Below are positions 10,922-21,800 of a DNA stretch of 64,000 nucleotides, one piece after another; position 1 is the first letter of the stretch, and every line of letters starts with the position of its first letter. The translations under genes were made by a program, and so were the position numbers. Source of the stretch: Kalmanozyma brasiliensis GHG001 (taxonomy: Eukaryota; Basidiomycota; Ustilaginomycetes; Ustilaginales). The stretch is from the NCBI RefSeq assembly GCF_000497045.1, contig NW_015961959.1, positions 682,001-746,000 on the forward strand, given 5' to 3'. The notes below the pieces were generated by a model. That model had not been told where the DNA came from. It worked only from the letters and a program-made list of their open reading frames with translations, and did no database searches.

Positions 10922-12340
10922 ATGTCAGTCTCACCAGCATCGACAGTCTCACCAGACGTAGCATACCTGCGCACGCTCCCCGCCGTCCGCGAGCGATGCT
11001 ACAAAATCTTCTCCACGGCAACATCCACGCCTTCTGGCCTTCGATACTTCACCTACGATCCCACGCTTGAGGACGCTGTCGCGGACTACTGTATCGCCAT
11101 CATCGAACGCGATTTTGGCACCAACTACTCGTCCATCCCACCCCACGGGCGGTGGCGTCACTTTGACGTGGGCTCCATTCCGCGCATCACCACTTTACTC
11201 AGCTCCTGGGCGGGCATCCGACGTACCCCACGCCCGGAAGTGCATCCGATGGCCGAACGCATCGTCCACCGAGTCGAAGCGGCACGTCGACTGGTGGATC
11301 TGTTCATGGTCAGCGTCCTCCTCGATGCGGGCGCGGGCGCAACGTGGAAGTACGAAGAAAAGAAAACCGGTCTTTCCTACGGTAGGAGCGAAGGACTCGC
11401 AGTGGCCAGTCTGGACATGTTCATCGAGGGTCGATTCTGCGGTGAGCAGGAAGAAAGGGAGGTGGATGCAAGACACAAAGTGGATGCGGCAGGGTTGAAG
11501 AATTTGTCGCCGGAGGTGTTGGCGATCGATATGCAGGTTCATCCGACGGAGAATCCCATGACGGGGCTGGAGGGGAGGGCCAATTTGCTCGTTCGACTGG
11601 GGGAGGCGCTGGAGAGTGATGTTCACGGGATATTCACGGGTCCCACCGACACTCCTGTTCCAGCGACAGAGCGCCGTCCTGGGTTCCTGGTAGACTACCT
11701 CGCCTCCCACCCCACGACAAAAACCGCCATTGGCGTCACCGAAGTCTCCTACCCCGTCCTGTGGGAGGCACTCATGTACGGCCTGGCCCCCATCTGGCCT
11801 GCCTCCCGGACCCACCTGGATGGTGTTGCTATGGGCGACGTCTGGCCTAACCCCACACTCGCCACTTTGGCAAACAAGCCCCTTGGGAGCGCAGAAAGCA
11901 TGGTTCCCTTCCACAAGCTCTCCCAATGGATGTGCTACTCGCTCATGGAGGCGATGGAGCAGACGCTCGGATGGCGCTTCGTCGATGCGCAGCATGGAAC
12001 GGGTTTGCCGGAGTATCGCAATGGTGGGTTGTTCGTCGATTTGGGCGTGCTGACCCCAACACAGGCGCTGTTGGATGCAAGCACGGGGAAGGAGGGTGAA
12101 CTGCCGGAGTTGCCCGCCGAGCATCCGGCCATTGTTGAGTGGCGCGCGATGACCGTTGTGCTGCTCGATCGGACGGCGGAGAGGATCAGGGCGAAGCTGG
12201 GAGTAGGGGAGGAGGTGCTGAATCTCAAACAGGTGCTGGAGGCGGCGACGTGGAAGGGCGGACGTGAGGTGGCCAAGGAGAAGAGACCCGACACTGGAGG
12301 TCCCCCGATCAACGTTGTTAGCGACGGAACAGTGTTCTAA
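10922..12340 (+). CDS. URC4: DUF1688 uracil catabolism protein (Urc4/Urg3 type)
   Basis: A 472-residue single-exon protein of the DUF1688 family, required in some yeasts for the URC route of uracil degradation; its exact reaction is not established as far as I know. Family features seen are the opening LRTLPAVRERC with a following TPSGLRYFTYDP block, the PHGRWRHFDVG segment, the KTGLSYGRSEGLAVASLDMF stretch and a conserved C-terminal part (LSQWMCYSLMEAMEQ, GTGLPEYRNGGLFVDLG). The frame extends 90 nt upstream to 10832, but the extra residues are Ser/Thr-rich and unlike the family, so the ATG at 10922 is preferred. No other URC gene (such as URC1) lies in the window. It converges with the ABCG gene, 65 bp away. 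Confidence 0.88.
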   Translation: MSVSPASTVSPDVAYLRTLPAVRERCYKIFSTATSTPSGLRYFTYDPTLEDAVADYCIAIIERDFGTNYSSIPPHGRWRHFDVGSIPRITTLLSSWAGIRRTPRPEVHPMAERIVHRVEAARRLVDLFMVSVLLDAGAGATWKYEEKKTGLSYGRSEGLAVASLDMFIEGRFCGEQEEREVDARHKVDAAGLKNLSPEVLAIDMQVHPTENPMTGLEGRANLLVRLGEALESDVHGIFTGPTDTPVPATERRPGFLVDYLASHPTTKTAIGVTEVSYPVLWEALMYGLAPIWPASRTHLDGVAMGDVWPNPTLATLANKPLGSAESMVPFHKLSQWMCYSLMEAMEQTLGWRFVDAQHGTGLPEYRNGGLFVDLGVLTPTQALLDASTGKEGELPELPAEHPAIVEWRAMTVVLLDRTAERIRAKLGVGEEVLNLKQVLEAATWKGGREVAKEKRPDTGGPPINVVSDGTVF

Positions 12341-12405
12341 CCCACGCAGCATCACACTTCACTCGAACGTGTCTATAGAACATTGCATTGCATCATTTCC
12401 CCTCT

Positions 12406-15400
12406 TCACTTTCTCTCCCGAACAAACAGCACCAACCAAACCAAGCTCGCCGCGGTAAACGCCACGAACAGCGCTGCGAGCGTGACAATGTCCGGCAACC
12501 AGAACGCCTGACTGTTGAATCCGAAGCTGCTAATGATGCTGGCAGCGGGGACCTCGATGTCGATGCCGTACTTGTGTTCCTTCAGACTCAAGTTGCGGAG
12601 TTCGTTGACGATGAGGGCTTCGTAGGCGGCGTGGAAGAAGGACAGATGTTGGAGCCAGCGCAGGTACCAAGGGATGCGATCGCGGTTGATGAGCAGTCCG
12701 GCGAAGAGGAGCGAGAACAACATTGTTAGTGATCCCACTAGGTTCGCAAGGCCGGTGTCTTCGACCGCGATGGAGATGAAGAACACCGCCGAGGAGGCAG
12801 AGAGCGAGAAAAGGACGAGGGTGAGGATGAACTTCCAAAACTCGGCCACACCGGGGACCAGCCCAACGAGGAAGTAGACGCATCCACCGAATAGAAACGG
12901 CGGCACCACCCGCAACGGCAGGATGTCGAACAGCAGCTTGGACGTGAAATACGTCAAGGGACTGTAATAGCCGTTGCTGCGCTCGCGTACGAACAACGCA
13001 CGTTCGTTGGCGAACACACCTAGAGAGGTGAGGCACGAGAAACCGAACAGCGAGAGGATGAAAAAGAAGAGTCCGAGACGATTCTGGAAACCAGATATGT
13101 CGTTGGTGACGCCGTGGTAGAGGACACCGCAGAAGAGGGCGAGGACAATGGCGAGGCCGAAGTGCGCGAACATCAGGATCGGGTCTCGGTAGAGGTTCTT
13201 GAAGGCTCGGCCGGAGAGGATCTTGAACTGCGTCCACAAACCGGCTTTCTTGTAGGAGCGCAGGAGCGAGCTCTCGTTGGCCAGGTCGGGGAGGTCGTTG
13301 ATGACGCCACCTTCCGCACGGCCGAGGAAGGCATCCAGCTCCTTCTTCGTTTCGTTCGAAATGTCGGATTCGGCGAATGAGTTGACCAGGTGGACGAGTT
13401 TGCCGCTGCTGAGCGCTGGCATCCAGACGTCACCGCCGTTGGACTGCCCGTTGGCGAAAGCGTTGCGCAAGCCATCGGCGATACGACTCGTCTTCTTGCG
13501 CAGACTGCCACGCGATAGACCGTCTCCCACTATCGAGTTGGGCCTTGTTCGCAATTCGGTAGATTCGTCTCTGGAGTTGGTGCCAGTCGTGACGATGCTG
13601 GTGTCGTTGCGTGAATGTCCTCCTTCGACATCGTCCTCCGTGTTGTCCCCCGCCGTATATGCTCGACGAGCAGTGAGATCGATCAAAAAGTCGGCGATGT
13701 TGAACCCAGGTGGGCAAGGATGGCCGACCTGATCAAAGTAGTCGCTGCAGCGGTTGAAGGGACCGGAGTAGACCACTCGGCCTTCTGCCAGCAACAACAG
13801 TTTGTCGAAAAGCGCTACGATATTGGATCGCGGCTGGTGGATGGAGAAGATGACGGTACGCTTGTAGGTCTTGGCGAGCGTCACGAGTGACTGAACCACA
13901 TTGAAGGCATTGTACGCATCCAAGCCCGAGGTGGGCTCGTCGCAGAAGAGGATGCTTGGACTGGTGACCAGCTCGCAGGCGATCGACACACGGCGCTTTT
14001 CACCACCACTGATGCCGCGGCCTTCCTTGCTTCCGCCTGCAGTGAAGGCCGAACCGCCGATGCGGCTGTCCCTGATGCCGAGGATGCCGAGCTCTTGCAT
14101 GGTCTCGAGGGTGCGGAACTTTTTGGCTTCGAGCGACATGTCTCTTGGCAGACGGAGTAGCGCGGAGTAGAGGACCGTCTCGTAGACGGTCAGCGTCTCC
14201 ATGAGTAGGTCCTCTTGGTCGACAAAGCCGACGACGCGCTTGTACTCCTGATTCGACATCTTTCTGCCGTTGATCAGGACCGTACCAGAGGTGGTGCCAC
14301 GCTTCTCGCGGCGTGCGAGAATATCGAGGAAGGTCGTCTTACCCGCACCACTAGCGCCGACGATGGCCATGACCTCGCCTTGCTTGACGGAGCCCGTGAT
14401 GCCGTCGAGCAAGGCCTTGGAACCGATGCGGTAGCCGACGTTCTCCCAGTGAAGCGCCGCAGGAATATGATCCTTCATCAGGTCGGCTTCCTCTTCCGGT
14501 AGCCTGACGTTGCCGAGCCGTACCTCGTCGTCTTTGTAATGTCGTCCGAGCAGCCACAGCACACTGACAGAGATAATCACCAGCAAGATGGCGGTAATGG
14601 CGCTGATGGCCACCCACAAGACTGGCTTGTCGGGTGTGATGGGCACTTGATAGCCCGGCACCTGACTGTAGTGGATGCACTCTCCCGACTTGCAAGTGAT
14701 GAAGATGGCTTCGTCACCAAAGACGTCCGAAATCAGCTGGTTCATGCCAGGCTCCTCGAAGCGACATTTCCTCGCCCCGTCCGCATCGGTCTTGCAAGAC
14801 ATCTTTCCTGGGCCCTTGATCTCTTCCGTCAAGAACTCCGAGATGTCGACACTCCCCGACTCGCCGCAGAGCATACGATCCGGAATGCACTTGCAGCTGA
14901 CCTTCTTGCAGTCGTACGAGGTGCGGTTGGACGCCTTGCCGATCTCGACTGTCTCTTGACAGTCGTCTAGCCCACAGTAGAAAGACTCGCGACCTCCGAT
15001 CCAGAACTGAAAATTGCAGCTAGCATCGCTCTTGTCACAACTGAAGGTGACTTGAGGTGGACGGCCGGGTAGCATGTCGACGATCTTCTGGTTAGTCACG
15101 TCGCACTGTTGAAAGCTCTGTTGGATAGTGGCGCCGCCGTCGTAGCAGGTGCCATTCTCGCCGAGACGCTCGCCACCCATCAGGAAGTTGGCACAGGCAG
15201 CGTCCTTGTTGCAGACGTTGCAGTTGAGAGACTCCCAGCCCTCGGAGCACTGGCACGACTTGTCATCGCCTGGTTCGCCCTTGGGGAATCGCTTCGAGCC
15301 ATCCGCAGGAGAACCGCAGAGAGGAGAGAGACAGTCAGGTCCACCGAATCCGACAGGACAGCTGCAGAGACCGTCGTACTGGTTGCATTCGCCGTACTGG

Positions 15401-15687
15401 TAGCATTCGTATGCTGGAAGCTGGCAGTTGAAGCAGTCGGGTGCTGGACATGGTGGGCAGCTGGGCGGTCGATCTGGCGAGCCAGGATTGGATCCGTTGC
15501 TGAAGATGGATTGGTATGTTGCTAAGTAGCGGCGGTCGAGAGCTGGAGCCATGCCACGGACACTGCTAGATGCATTCGCCGCTGTTGAAAGGAGCGACCC
15601 AATGAGAAGGGCAGAGAGCAGCATGAGCCATGATATTGACGATGAATGCCTTGCCCGCGCTGGCCGACATGTAGGTTTCGCTCCCAT
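12406..15687 (-). CDS. ADP1: ABCG-family transporter with cysteine-rich extracellular domain (ADP1-like)
   Basis: A half-size ABC transporter of the White/ABCG type resembling yeast Adp1. Order: signal peptide (ISWLMLLSALLIGSLLSTA); a long cysteine-rich, EGF-like lumenal or extracellular region (to about residue 350, for example CQLPAYECYQYGECNQYDG); a membrane segment (VLWVAISAITAILLVIISVS); a nucleotide-binding domain with Walker A GASGAGKTTF (about 450), signature ISGGEKRRVSIA (about 564) and Walker B LFCDEPTSGLD; a Ser/Thr-rich linker; and a C-terminal six-helix ABC2-type membrane domain (about 830-1095). The frame opens at 15705, but the second Met (15687) gives a cleaner signal sequence. 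The substrate is unknown, for yeast Adp1 too. Single exon. Confidence 0.92.
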   Translation of the reverse strand: MGAKPTCRPARARHSSSISWLMLLSALLIGSLLSTAANASSSVRGMAPALDRRYLATYQSIFSNGSNPGSPDRPPSCPPCPAPDCFNCQLPAYECYQYGECNQYDGLCSCPVGFGGPDCLSPLCGSPADGSKRFPKGEPGDDKSCQCSEGWESLNCNVCNKDAACANFLMGGERLGENGTCYDGGATIQQSFQQCDVTNQKIVDMLPGRPPQVTFSCDKSDASCNFQFWIGGRESFYCGLDDCQETVEIGKASNRTSYDCKKVSCKCIPDRMLCGESGSVDISEFLTEEIKGPGKMSCKTDADGARKCRFEEPGMNQLISDVFGDEAIFITCKSGECIHYSQVPGYQVPITPDKPVLWVAISAITAILLVIISVSVLWLLGRHYKDDEVRLGNVRLPEEEADLMKDHIPAALHWENVGYRIGSKALLDGITGSVKQGEVMAIVGASGAGKTTFLDILARREKRGTTSGTVLINGRKMSNQEYKRVVGFVDQEDLLMETLTVYETVLYSALLRLPRDMSLEAKKFRTLETMQELGILGIRDSRIGGSAFTAGGSKEGRGISGGEKRRVSIACELVTSPSILFCDEPTSGLDAYNAFNVVQSLVTLAKTYKRTVIFSIHQPRSNIVALFDKLLLLAEGRVVYSGPFNRCSDYFDQVGHPCPPGFNIADFLIDLTARRAYTAGDNTEDDVEGGHSRNDTSIVTTGTNSRDESTELRTRPNSIVGDGLSRGSLRKKTSRIADGLRNAFANGQSNGGDVWMPALSSGKLVHLVNSFAESDISNETKKELDAFLGRAEGGVINDLPDLANESSLLRSYKKAGLWTQFKILSGRAFKNLYRDPILMFAHFGLAIVLALFCGVLYHGVTNDISGFQNRLGLFFFILSLFGFSCLTSLGVFANERALFVRERSNGYYSPLTYFTSKLLFDILPLRVVPPFLFGGCVYFLVGLVPGVAEFWKFILTLVLFSLSASSAVFFISIAVEDTGLANLVGSLTMLFSLLFAGLLINRDRIPWYLRWLQHLSFFHAAYEALIVNELRNLSLKEHKYGIDIEVPAASIISSFGFNSQAFWLPDIVTLAALFVAFTAASLVWLVLFVRERK

Positions 15688-16178
15688 CTTGTTCAGAAGC
15701 CGCAATGACGGGATGGTAAACGAGTGTGGTGCAAAGGCTTGATCTCGCTATCAGTGCATCGAGGATTTGGTGAGGTGTGAGATGACTGGTCGAGGGATGT
15801 GAATGGCGGTAGTAATGGTGCAAGAGACGTGGTGCTGGCTTCGACGCCTGAAACCGAAGAGTTGGGTCTCGAGTGGACCCTGTTGAAGCCCTCAAGTGAA
15901 GCTCGCTTGTGCCCTCTCGTGCAGCTGAACAAGCAGATGCTCAGCTCGATCCGCACAAGCCAGCAGCTCAGAAAGCGCGCCAAAAAGGCTCTCCGTCCGA
16001 TGCGTCAGCTCTGGTGGAGGTAGCTGAATCGGGCGATTTGGCCTTTGGACCAATATCGGTGATGATTTTTTCAGTTCTTCCTGACGCTCGAGGTTTGAGC
16101 TTTCCTCCTCACCAGGCTTGAACCCGTCCTTCATCGCATCCAGGGGCACCTGGCAGCAATTTTTACCACACGGCAGTC
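15688..16178. promoter_or_regulatory. Divergent promoter region, ABCG gene / unknown gene
   Basis: About 490 bp between divergent starts. No gene or specific site recognised. Confidence 0.45.
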
Positions 16179-17567
16179 ATGACCGAGCACGATCTTTCAG
16201 CCCTGGACGGCCTCCTCGCTGACATCGACATCGAAGAGAGAGGCGACGAGGATCCGCGAGCTGCCAAGCTCCAAGCACTCTTCGAGCAGGCCAAAGCATC
16301 ATACACGGCCAAGATCGACATTCCCACCTGGTACATCGCGTCCACTTCCAGCACCGCTCCCTTCAACATCGATACATTCGCTGTGCCAAATCCATCCAAG
16401 TTGCTCGCACAGCGCAAAGCTGACCGAACAGGATCCACAAATCAGGAGTGGACCGTTAACTACCTCTACACCCAAGGTTATTTCGAGAAGTGTCTCTCCT
16501 ACGTGACCTCGTTTGCGCTGTCCATGGGCATCGAGTTCCCGTTTGGCGAAATGGAGCCGGTGATAGAGTACGATAGCTCGCAAGTGGCACTCAGGCGGTC
16601 GAAGCAGGAGAGGGAGCTGAGCAAGAACTGGGGCATCATCAAGGACGTCGTCGATGCTGGGGTGCGGTCGCTACTCGCCCTGCTGCGAAACGGGTCGACG
16701 TCTACGAGGATAGAGGCATGGGCGCCGAATGCGGACGGAAAGACGTTCAGCTGGGACAAGGTCAGACTGGGCACGCTGGCCGGAGGCTTTTTGCCCTTCT
16801 GCATGCGAGAAGTGCGTGTTGGAGCAGGCGACACTCGTTCGGGATACTCGGGCATGGTGGTCGCTGCCGATCAGGGTGGACTCGCAGTGGATATGGACAA
16901 GCTGAGAGTGCAGAATTGGACCGTGACGCATGGCTTGGCCCTCACGGTCGGTGACCTCGCCCTCGAAGTGGGTCTCTACCGCACCGCCATCGAGGCGCAC
17001 ACTCTCTTCCTTGCCGCTCGAGGTCAGATGTGGCGCGTGCTCCTTGCTCTGGCCAACGAACTCTCTTGCTATCTCACCTCTCTCGAGGGTAAAGCGAAAG
17101 AGGGGAGTTTGGAAGCGCTCAAAGTGGTCGTCAAGGCCTCGGTCGTGTCGGCGATGCAAGCCGTTCCACGATCACGCCGACTCGACATCGCCAGATCCGT
17201 CCTTGTCGAGCACCGCGTCATTCCCTCTTCCTGGATCGACAAGGTCCTCGTTCCAGACCATGTCGAAGCCAGCCCGTTCCAGAACGAAGACGATCTGCTG
17301 TTCAACGGTCTTCTGCAGCCTGCCGATGCACAGGCCAAAGATGGCCCGTCAATAGTGCCAGAGGAAATCGGCATTGCCCTCGTCAAAGTCGTCTTTGCCA
17401 AGAAGAGCGGCCTCTTTGCTATGTACGAGAAGTTCCCGACGTACATGCGCGAGTACACGCAGCGATTGGCGGCTGCGGCTGCACCCGATGCTGCTTGGGA
17501 GGGCGACTTTGACGCCGCTGAGGAGGACGACACAGAAAATGGCCCACGAAGCGTTCGCACACTCTGA
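16179..17567 (+). CDS. Unrecognised conserved-looking protein
   Basis: A 462-residue single-exon protein that I cannot assign. It is soluble, with no signal peptide or membrane helix, and looks largely alpha-helical. Segments such as WTVNYLYTQGYFEKCLSYVT and the later VGDLALEVGLYRTAIEAHTL have the spacing of helical-repeat (TPR-like) proteins. The N-terminus (HDLSALDGLLADIDIEERGD) and the C-terminus (AAEEDDTENGPRSVRTL) are acidic. Codon use looks like the neighbours, and the frame is uninterrupted with a good start context, so I take it as a real gene. It is convergent with the hemerythrin-domain gene, less than 100 bp away. Confidence 0.75.
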   Translation: MTEHDLSALDGLLADIDIEERGDEDPRAAKLQALFEQAKASYTAKIDIPTWYIASTSSTAPFNIDTFAVPNPSKLLAQRKADRTGSTNQEWTVNYLYTQGYFEKCLSYVTSFALSMGIEFPFGEMEPVIEYDSSQVALRRSKQERELSKNWGIIKDVVDAGVRSLLALLRNGSTSTRIEAWAPNADGKTFSWDKVRLGTLAGGFLPFCMREVRVGAGDTRSGYSGMVVAADQGGLAVDMDKLRVQNWTVTHGLALTVGDLALEVGLYRTAIEAHTLFLAARGQMWRVLLALANELSCYLTSLEGKAKEGSLEALKVVVKASVVSAMQAVPRSRRLDIARSVLVEHRVIPSSWIDKVLVPDHVEASPFQNEDDLLFNGLLQPADAQAKDGPSIVPEEIGIALVKVVFAKKSGLFAMYEKFPTYMREYTQRLAAAAAPDAAWEGDFDAAEEDDTENGPRSVRTL

Positions 17568-17661
17568 TTCGCATCTGTACAATACACACATATATACCCA
17601 TGCACCATCGCAATGCAACAAGTCTATAAGGACGCTTCTAGAATACATTCCTCCAAGCATA

Positions 17662-18201
17662 TTATCGGATGAGATACCTGATCTCCCCGAGCTCGAATCC
17701 CGCCTTTTTGACTACGTCCGCTCTCAGACTCGCCTCTTCCGCCGCCAAATGGGGCAGCAAGACTCCCTTTAGCCCCTGCACCAGCTTATCCATCTTTTCG
17801 TAGTCAAACACCTCCTCCAACTCTGCAGCATTCTTAAGTTTGCCACTTCGCAACGCCTTGCTGACCTCTGCAATGTAGGCCTCGAGGCTTTCGAGTGCGT
17901 GGTGCATCTGTTCGTGCTCCTTGGTGTGTTGAGAGGAGTGAGCAAATTGGGGCAGCTTCTTGGCGAGGGTTGGGAAGATGAAGCGCTCTTCGATCGCGTG
18001 GTGCGTCTCGAGCGAGGAACAGAGCGAGGACGAGATGTAGAGAAGCTGTGCTAGGTTGGTGACCTTGTTCTTGGGTGGTGAGGGTGATGTGGGTGCAAGT
18101 GTGAGGAGGAGAGTGGAGATCTGCGAGATGGAATGGCGGAAATGCTCGTGGAAGGGAAGCATGCCGTGGTACAGGCAGTCCCAAGGATCGGCGCCGCCCA
18201 T
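17662..18201 (-). CDS. Hemerythrin (HHE) domain protein
   Basis: A 179-residue protein starting MGGADPWDCLYHGM. The hemerythrin/HHE cation-binding four-helix pattern is visible: HEHFRHSIS, then ETHHAIEERFIFPTL, then HTKEHEQMHHALESLEAYI and LLPHLAAEEASLRADV, giving the His and Glu ligands of a di-iron site. Such fungal proteins are thought to bind iron and possibly oxygen or nitric oxide; the function here is open. The frame stays open upstream to 18753, and the extra part includes a basic, Ser-rich stretch (RRIATTSSLSSSLRLLNGQQ) that could be a mitochondrial presequence, possibly reached by splicing. The true start is therefore uncertain. Confidence 0.8.
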   Translation of the reverse strand: MGGADPWDCLYHGMLPFHEHFRHSISQISTLLLTLAPTSPSPPKNKVTNLAQLLYISSSLCSSLETHHAIEERFIFPTLAKKLPQFAHSSQHTKEHEQMHHALESLEAYIAEVSKALRSGKLKNAAELEEVFDYEKMDKLVQGLKGVLLPHLAAEEASLRADVVKKAGFELGEIRYLIR

Positions 18202-18882
18202 CGTGTGTGCGAAGGTGTGCTGTGGTCGGACTTGGTGGTGCTGAAGATTCGCTTGTGGAAGAGTTGCCGAGGGTGCAAAAGTGGGTCGCTGCGAGGCTGC
18301 CTGCTGACCGTTGAGGAGGCGTAGTGAGGAAGAGAGGGATGAGGTCGTGGCAATCCGTCGAATCGAAGCCGGTACTTGTAGGTGAACCGAAGACCCTGCG
18401 AGAAGGAGCAAGCTCAGCCCGAGCTGGCAGTATCGTCGTTGAGTGAGATGCGGCACTTTGACAGAGAAGCCGGAGCAAATAGTCCCTAGGAAGGGCCGAG
18501 ACTGGATACTGGCTGTGATGACAATGTGGTGGAAGGACGACAAGGTGTAGACCACGATTCTGCTACGACCTTGTTCGCTGTATGGCCGGGTAAATCTTCT
18601 GGACCCTTCAAATCCGCCACTTCTCACTGGCGGTTTTCTGAAAATCACGGATTTAAGCTTTCTCCGACGCAGGTCGCTGCACAGAGAAACGGCAGCGCCT
18701 CTCCAAAGCAAGTCCTGGTCGCAACGGCTGGCCATGCTGCGCTTCATCTTCACAGCTCAGCCCGCACGCGAAGCACACAGAATGTGAAGTAGATAGAAAC
18801 AGATGGCTTACTAGAAATACAGCAGGTGTCTAGTGACACACGAACGAGCTATGCTGGTGTGGGGGGTCGAGGGTCCAGAGCG
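18202..18882. other. Region upstream of the hemerythrin gene and downstream of NUD1
   Basis: The hemerythrin frame stays open through most of this stretch (to 18753), so part of it may be an N-terminal extension of that protein. Otherwise it is promoter and NUD1 3' flank; nothing else seen. Confidence 0.45.
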
Positions 18883-21800
18883 TCACGCCACGGGAGTTCG
18901 GTCAAACCGCCGGCTCTGCACCAGTCTATCCGCCTCTTCGATCTCCTCCTCGTCAATCAATAGTCCGTCGATCCAATTCAGCTTCGCACACGCCATTGCC
19001 AGCAGGCCTCGATGCAGCACCCTCCGCTCGTAGAACAGCTTCGGCAGCGTCTTGACAAACCTAGCATCGGCAGCCAAGAACAGACTCGAGTAGCTCGCGC
19101 CGTCCTTCGCAGCCCTCCTCGCCGTCTCCTTCTCCAGCGCATCCTTGGCGAGAGTTGCATTCGGGTCGATCGCGTAGTCGGCAAGAGGCGGCTGACGCTT
19201 GTGGAAGTACGACTTCTCCAGCAAGTCGATCTGTTCTCGTTGCACCTGTGCTTCCCGTCTTCGTTCTCGTGCAGCCAGGTCCGGTTGCACAATTTGCGCG
19301 TTCGGGACAGGCGGAAGCCACGATGCGGCCAGAGCATCCATGTCCGCGCTACCGTCATCGCCTCGGGAGACGGGCGTTGCGGAAGGTGCGATCAGTGGGG
19401 CGTAAAGACCGAGCGTGCACGGATTGGTGCGGCAGTCGAGCACTTGCAGCTCGGAAAGCCCGCGAACAGCTGTGATGATCGACTTGCTCTTCTTGACGCG
19501 GCATCCCACCAGACTCAGGCGCTTGAGTCTCTGCATGCCAGAAAGACTGGGCAGCGTGGAGATCAGGTTGTGGTCCAGGTTGAGCGAGCGCAGGTTTGGC
19601 GCAACCTCGGCCAGGTCTTCTGGCAGCTGCATCAGCTGACAGGCGGACAGCTCCAAGTAGACTAGATTGAGGAAACGCAGTGGCTGGCTCAGCGCCGGTA
19701 GCGACGAGGGCGGTGCTGTGATCGGCTTGCGAGCTTCTTGGATGGCAGTTGTCGTCGAAATGCCCTGCGGGAAGGCATTGCCAGAGAGGAAAAGGCGGCG
19801 AACGTCTCGTAGCTGGTCTGCAGGCCAGGTGATGGCCGCCTCTGCCTGTTGTCGCATGCTGAGATTGTCGAGACTTTCCAACAGGTCCAAGTTCTGGATG
19901 CGGTCCAGGTCGCAATAGTCGGCATACAGGGTGCGCAGCCGTTTTGCCGGTGCCACGTCGAGGGTCTGCAGATGTACATTCCCACTGACGCGCAGAACAC
20001 GCAGCCTCGGCATGACAGGCGACAGATCCACCATGTTGAGATCGTTGTGGTCGACGTTGAGCGATTTCAGGCGGCGCATGAGAGACAAGCCCCGGATCGA
20101 GATGAGCTGGTTGTGCGATGCGTCTAGCGTTTCCAAGCCTGCCCACTGTGTCGTAGCCAGGTTGATACCCTTGAGGCGGTTGCCGGACAAGCTGACGTGC
20201 GCCAAGCTGCGAATCTTGTCGATGCCATCGAGAGAGCTGATCGCGTTGCCATCCGCTTTGAGCGTGTGCAGGTGTTTGAGACAGCTGAGGTGCGTCAGCG
20301 AATCGATTTGGTTGCCACTGATGTCCAGCTCTTCGAGATGCAGCAGGTGGCCGAACGAAGCCATGGACGTGAGACGGTTGTGAGAAACATTGAGCACTCG
20401 GACCGAGGTCGGGATACCGGTCAAATAGCACAGTTCGTTGGTCTGCAAGTCAATCTCCTCGAGTGCTGGGAGGAACTCCTTCAAGCGCACGCATGACTCC
20501 AGACGACGACGGCTCAAGTTGATGCTCTGCAGCTCGTCCCAGCCAGGCTCCCACGGCTCGACATCCGTGATGGCTTCGAGCACCTTGTCGTGCGCAAAGT
20601 TGAACGACGCGTCGGTCAGCAGCGTCATATCGGGATAGCCGTGCAGCTCGTCGTACGTCTCTTCGTCCTGCTGCCAGCTGTGGTCGTCTTGGTCACCCTC
20701 GTCGTGTCTTGTCTTGCGGGGTCGACGCAGGGTGCGGTAAGACCAGTGAGAACGGTTGGCGTCCAGGTCTCGCATGTTGGAAGATGTCAGAGCGCCCGGA
20801 GTCAAGACGGCGGATTCGTTGCCGAGAGTCAAGTCGGCGAGCATCTTGAGTGCGCTCGAGATCGCCTGCGTGCGTCCATCCTCACCGCCTGTGTCAACGT
20901 CCTGTTCTAGTGTCGATCGAGGTCGCTGACCCGCTATTTTGGCGCGAGAAGCAAGAGCCAAACCTACATCGCGCGCTCGCGTCGCCGACGGCGGGTCCGC
21001 GAAGCTAATGGTTCGATTCGGTGTTCCGCCACCTACAGCAGAGTTGCTCGATGTGCTCTGGGAACCACCGTCGAGACGGGCCGCTGCATCGCTGCGGAAG
21101 ACGGCGGGCTGCTTGAGGATCGATTTCGGCGTCGATACGAAGGGGCCTGAAGCTCTCGGAGTCGGTGTGCCAAATTGCTCTCGAGCCAGTCGACGATCGG
21201 GCGTCGCATATACATTAGCGTTTGCGTTATCGCGGGGTCGCTTGGTGCCTGCATTTTGCGCTAGATGTTCTTCAAAGTCAAGCTCGCCTCGACCATCGGT
21301 CGACGGCTGACTCACCCCGGAATGGCGACTGCTGACGGTCGAGTCTGGACTGTAAGTGACCACGTTCCGCAGCGAAGAGCCTGATCTTGGCGCAGTGCTA
21401 GCCGGCAAAGCTCGGGCAACCTGCCCAACCAGCGCATTCGGTGTGACGCTCTTGTTTTGGGAGTTGCTAGAGGCAGCGCTGGGGATGGTCGACGGTAGAC
21501 TCTCGCTCTGCGTTGAGGGAGTCCGGGCTGAGACCATATCCGTCGCCGGCGGCTCTTGCGGCGTTGAACTTTGAGCTGCTCCCGTCGCGTGACGGGCCTC
21601 TCGGATCGAGCCAATCAGCTGCGATCTACCGGGCTTCGGAGTCAAGTCTTTGTCTTCGTTGACGACATTGGAAGCTGACGCCGGAGGCTGCTCGCTCTGA
21701 CCGAAGCTTTCGAAGTCTTGGAAAGGATCGCTTGAATCACTCAGCCTGCCATCGGCTGCGCTGACATTGTTTGACGACAGGCCGTCGAGTCGTTGCTGGA

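Noticed and set aside
11195..12355. Minus-strand frame opposite URC4
   Set aside because: Antisense shadow; no recognisable motif.
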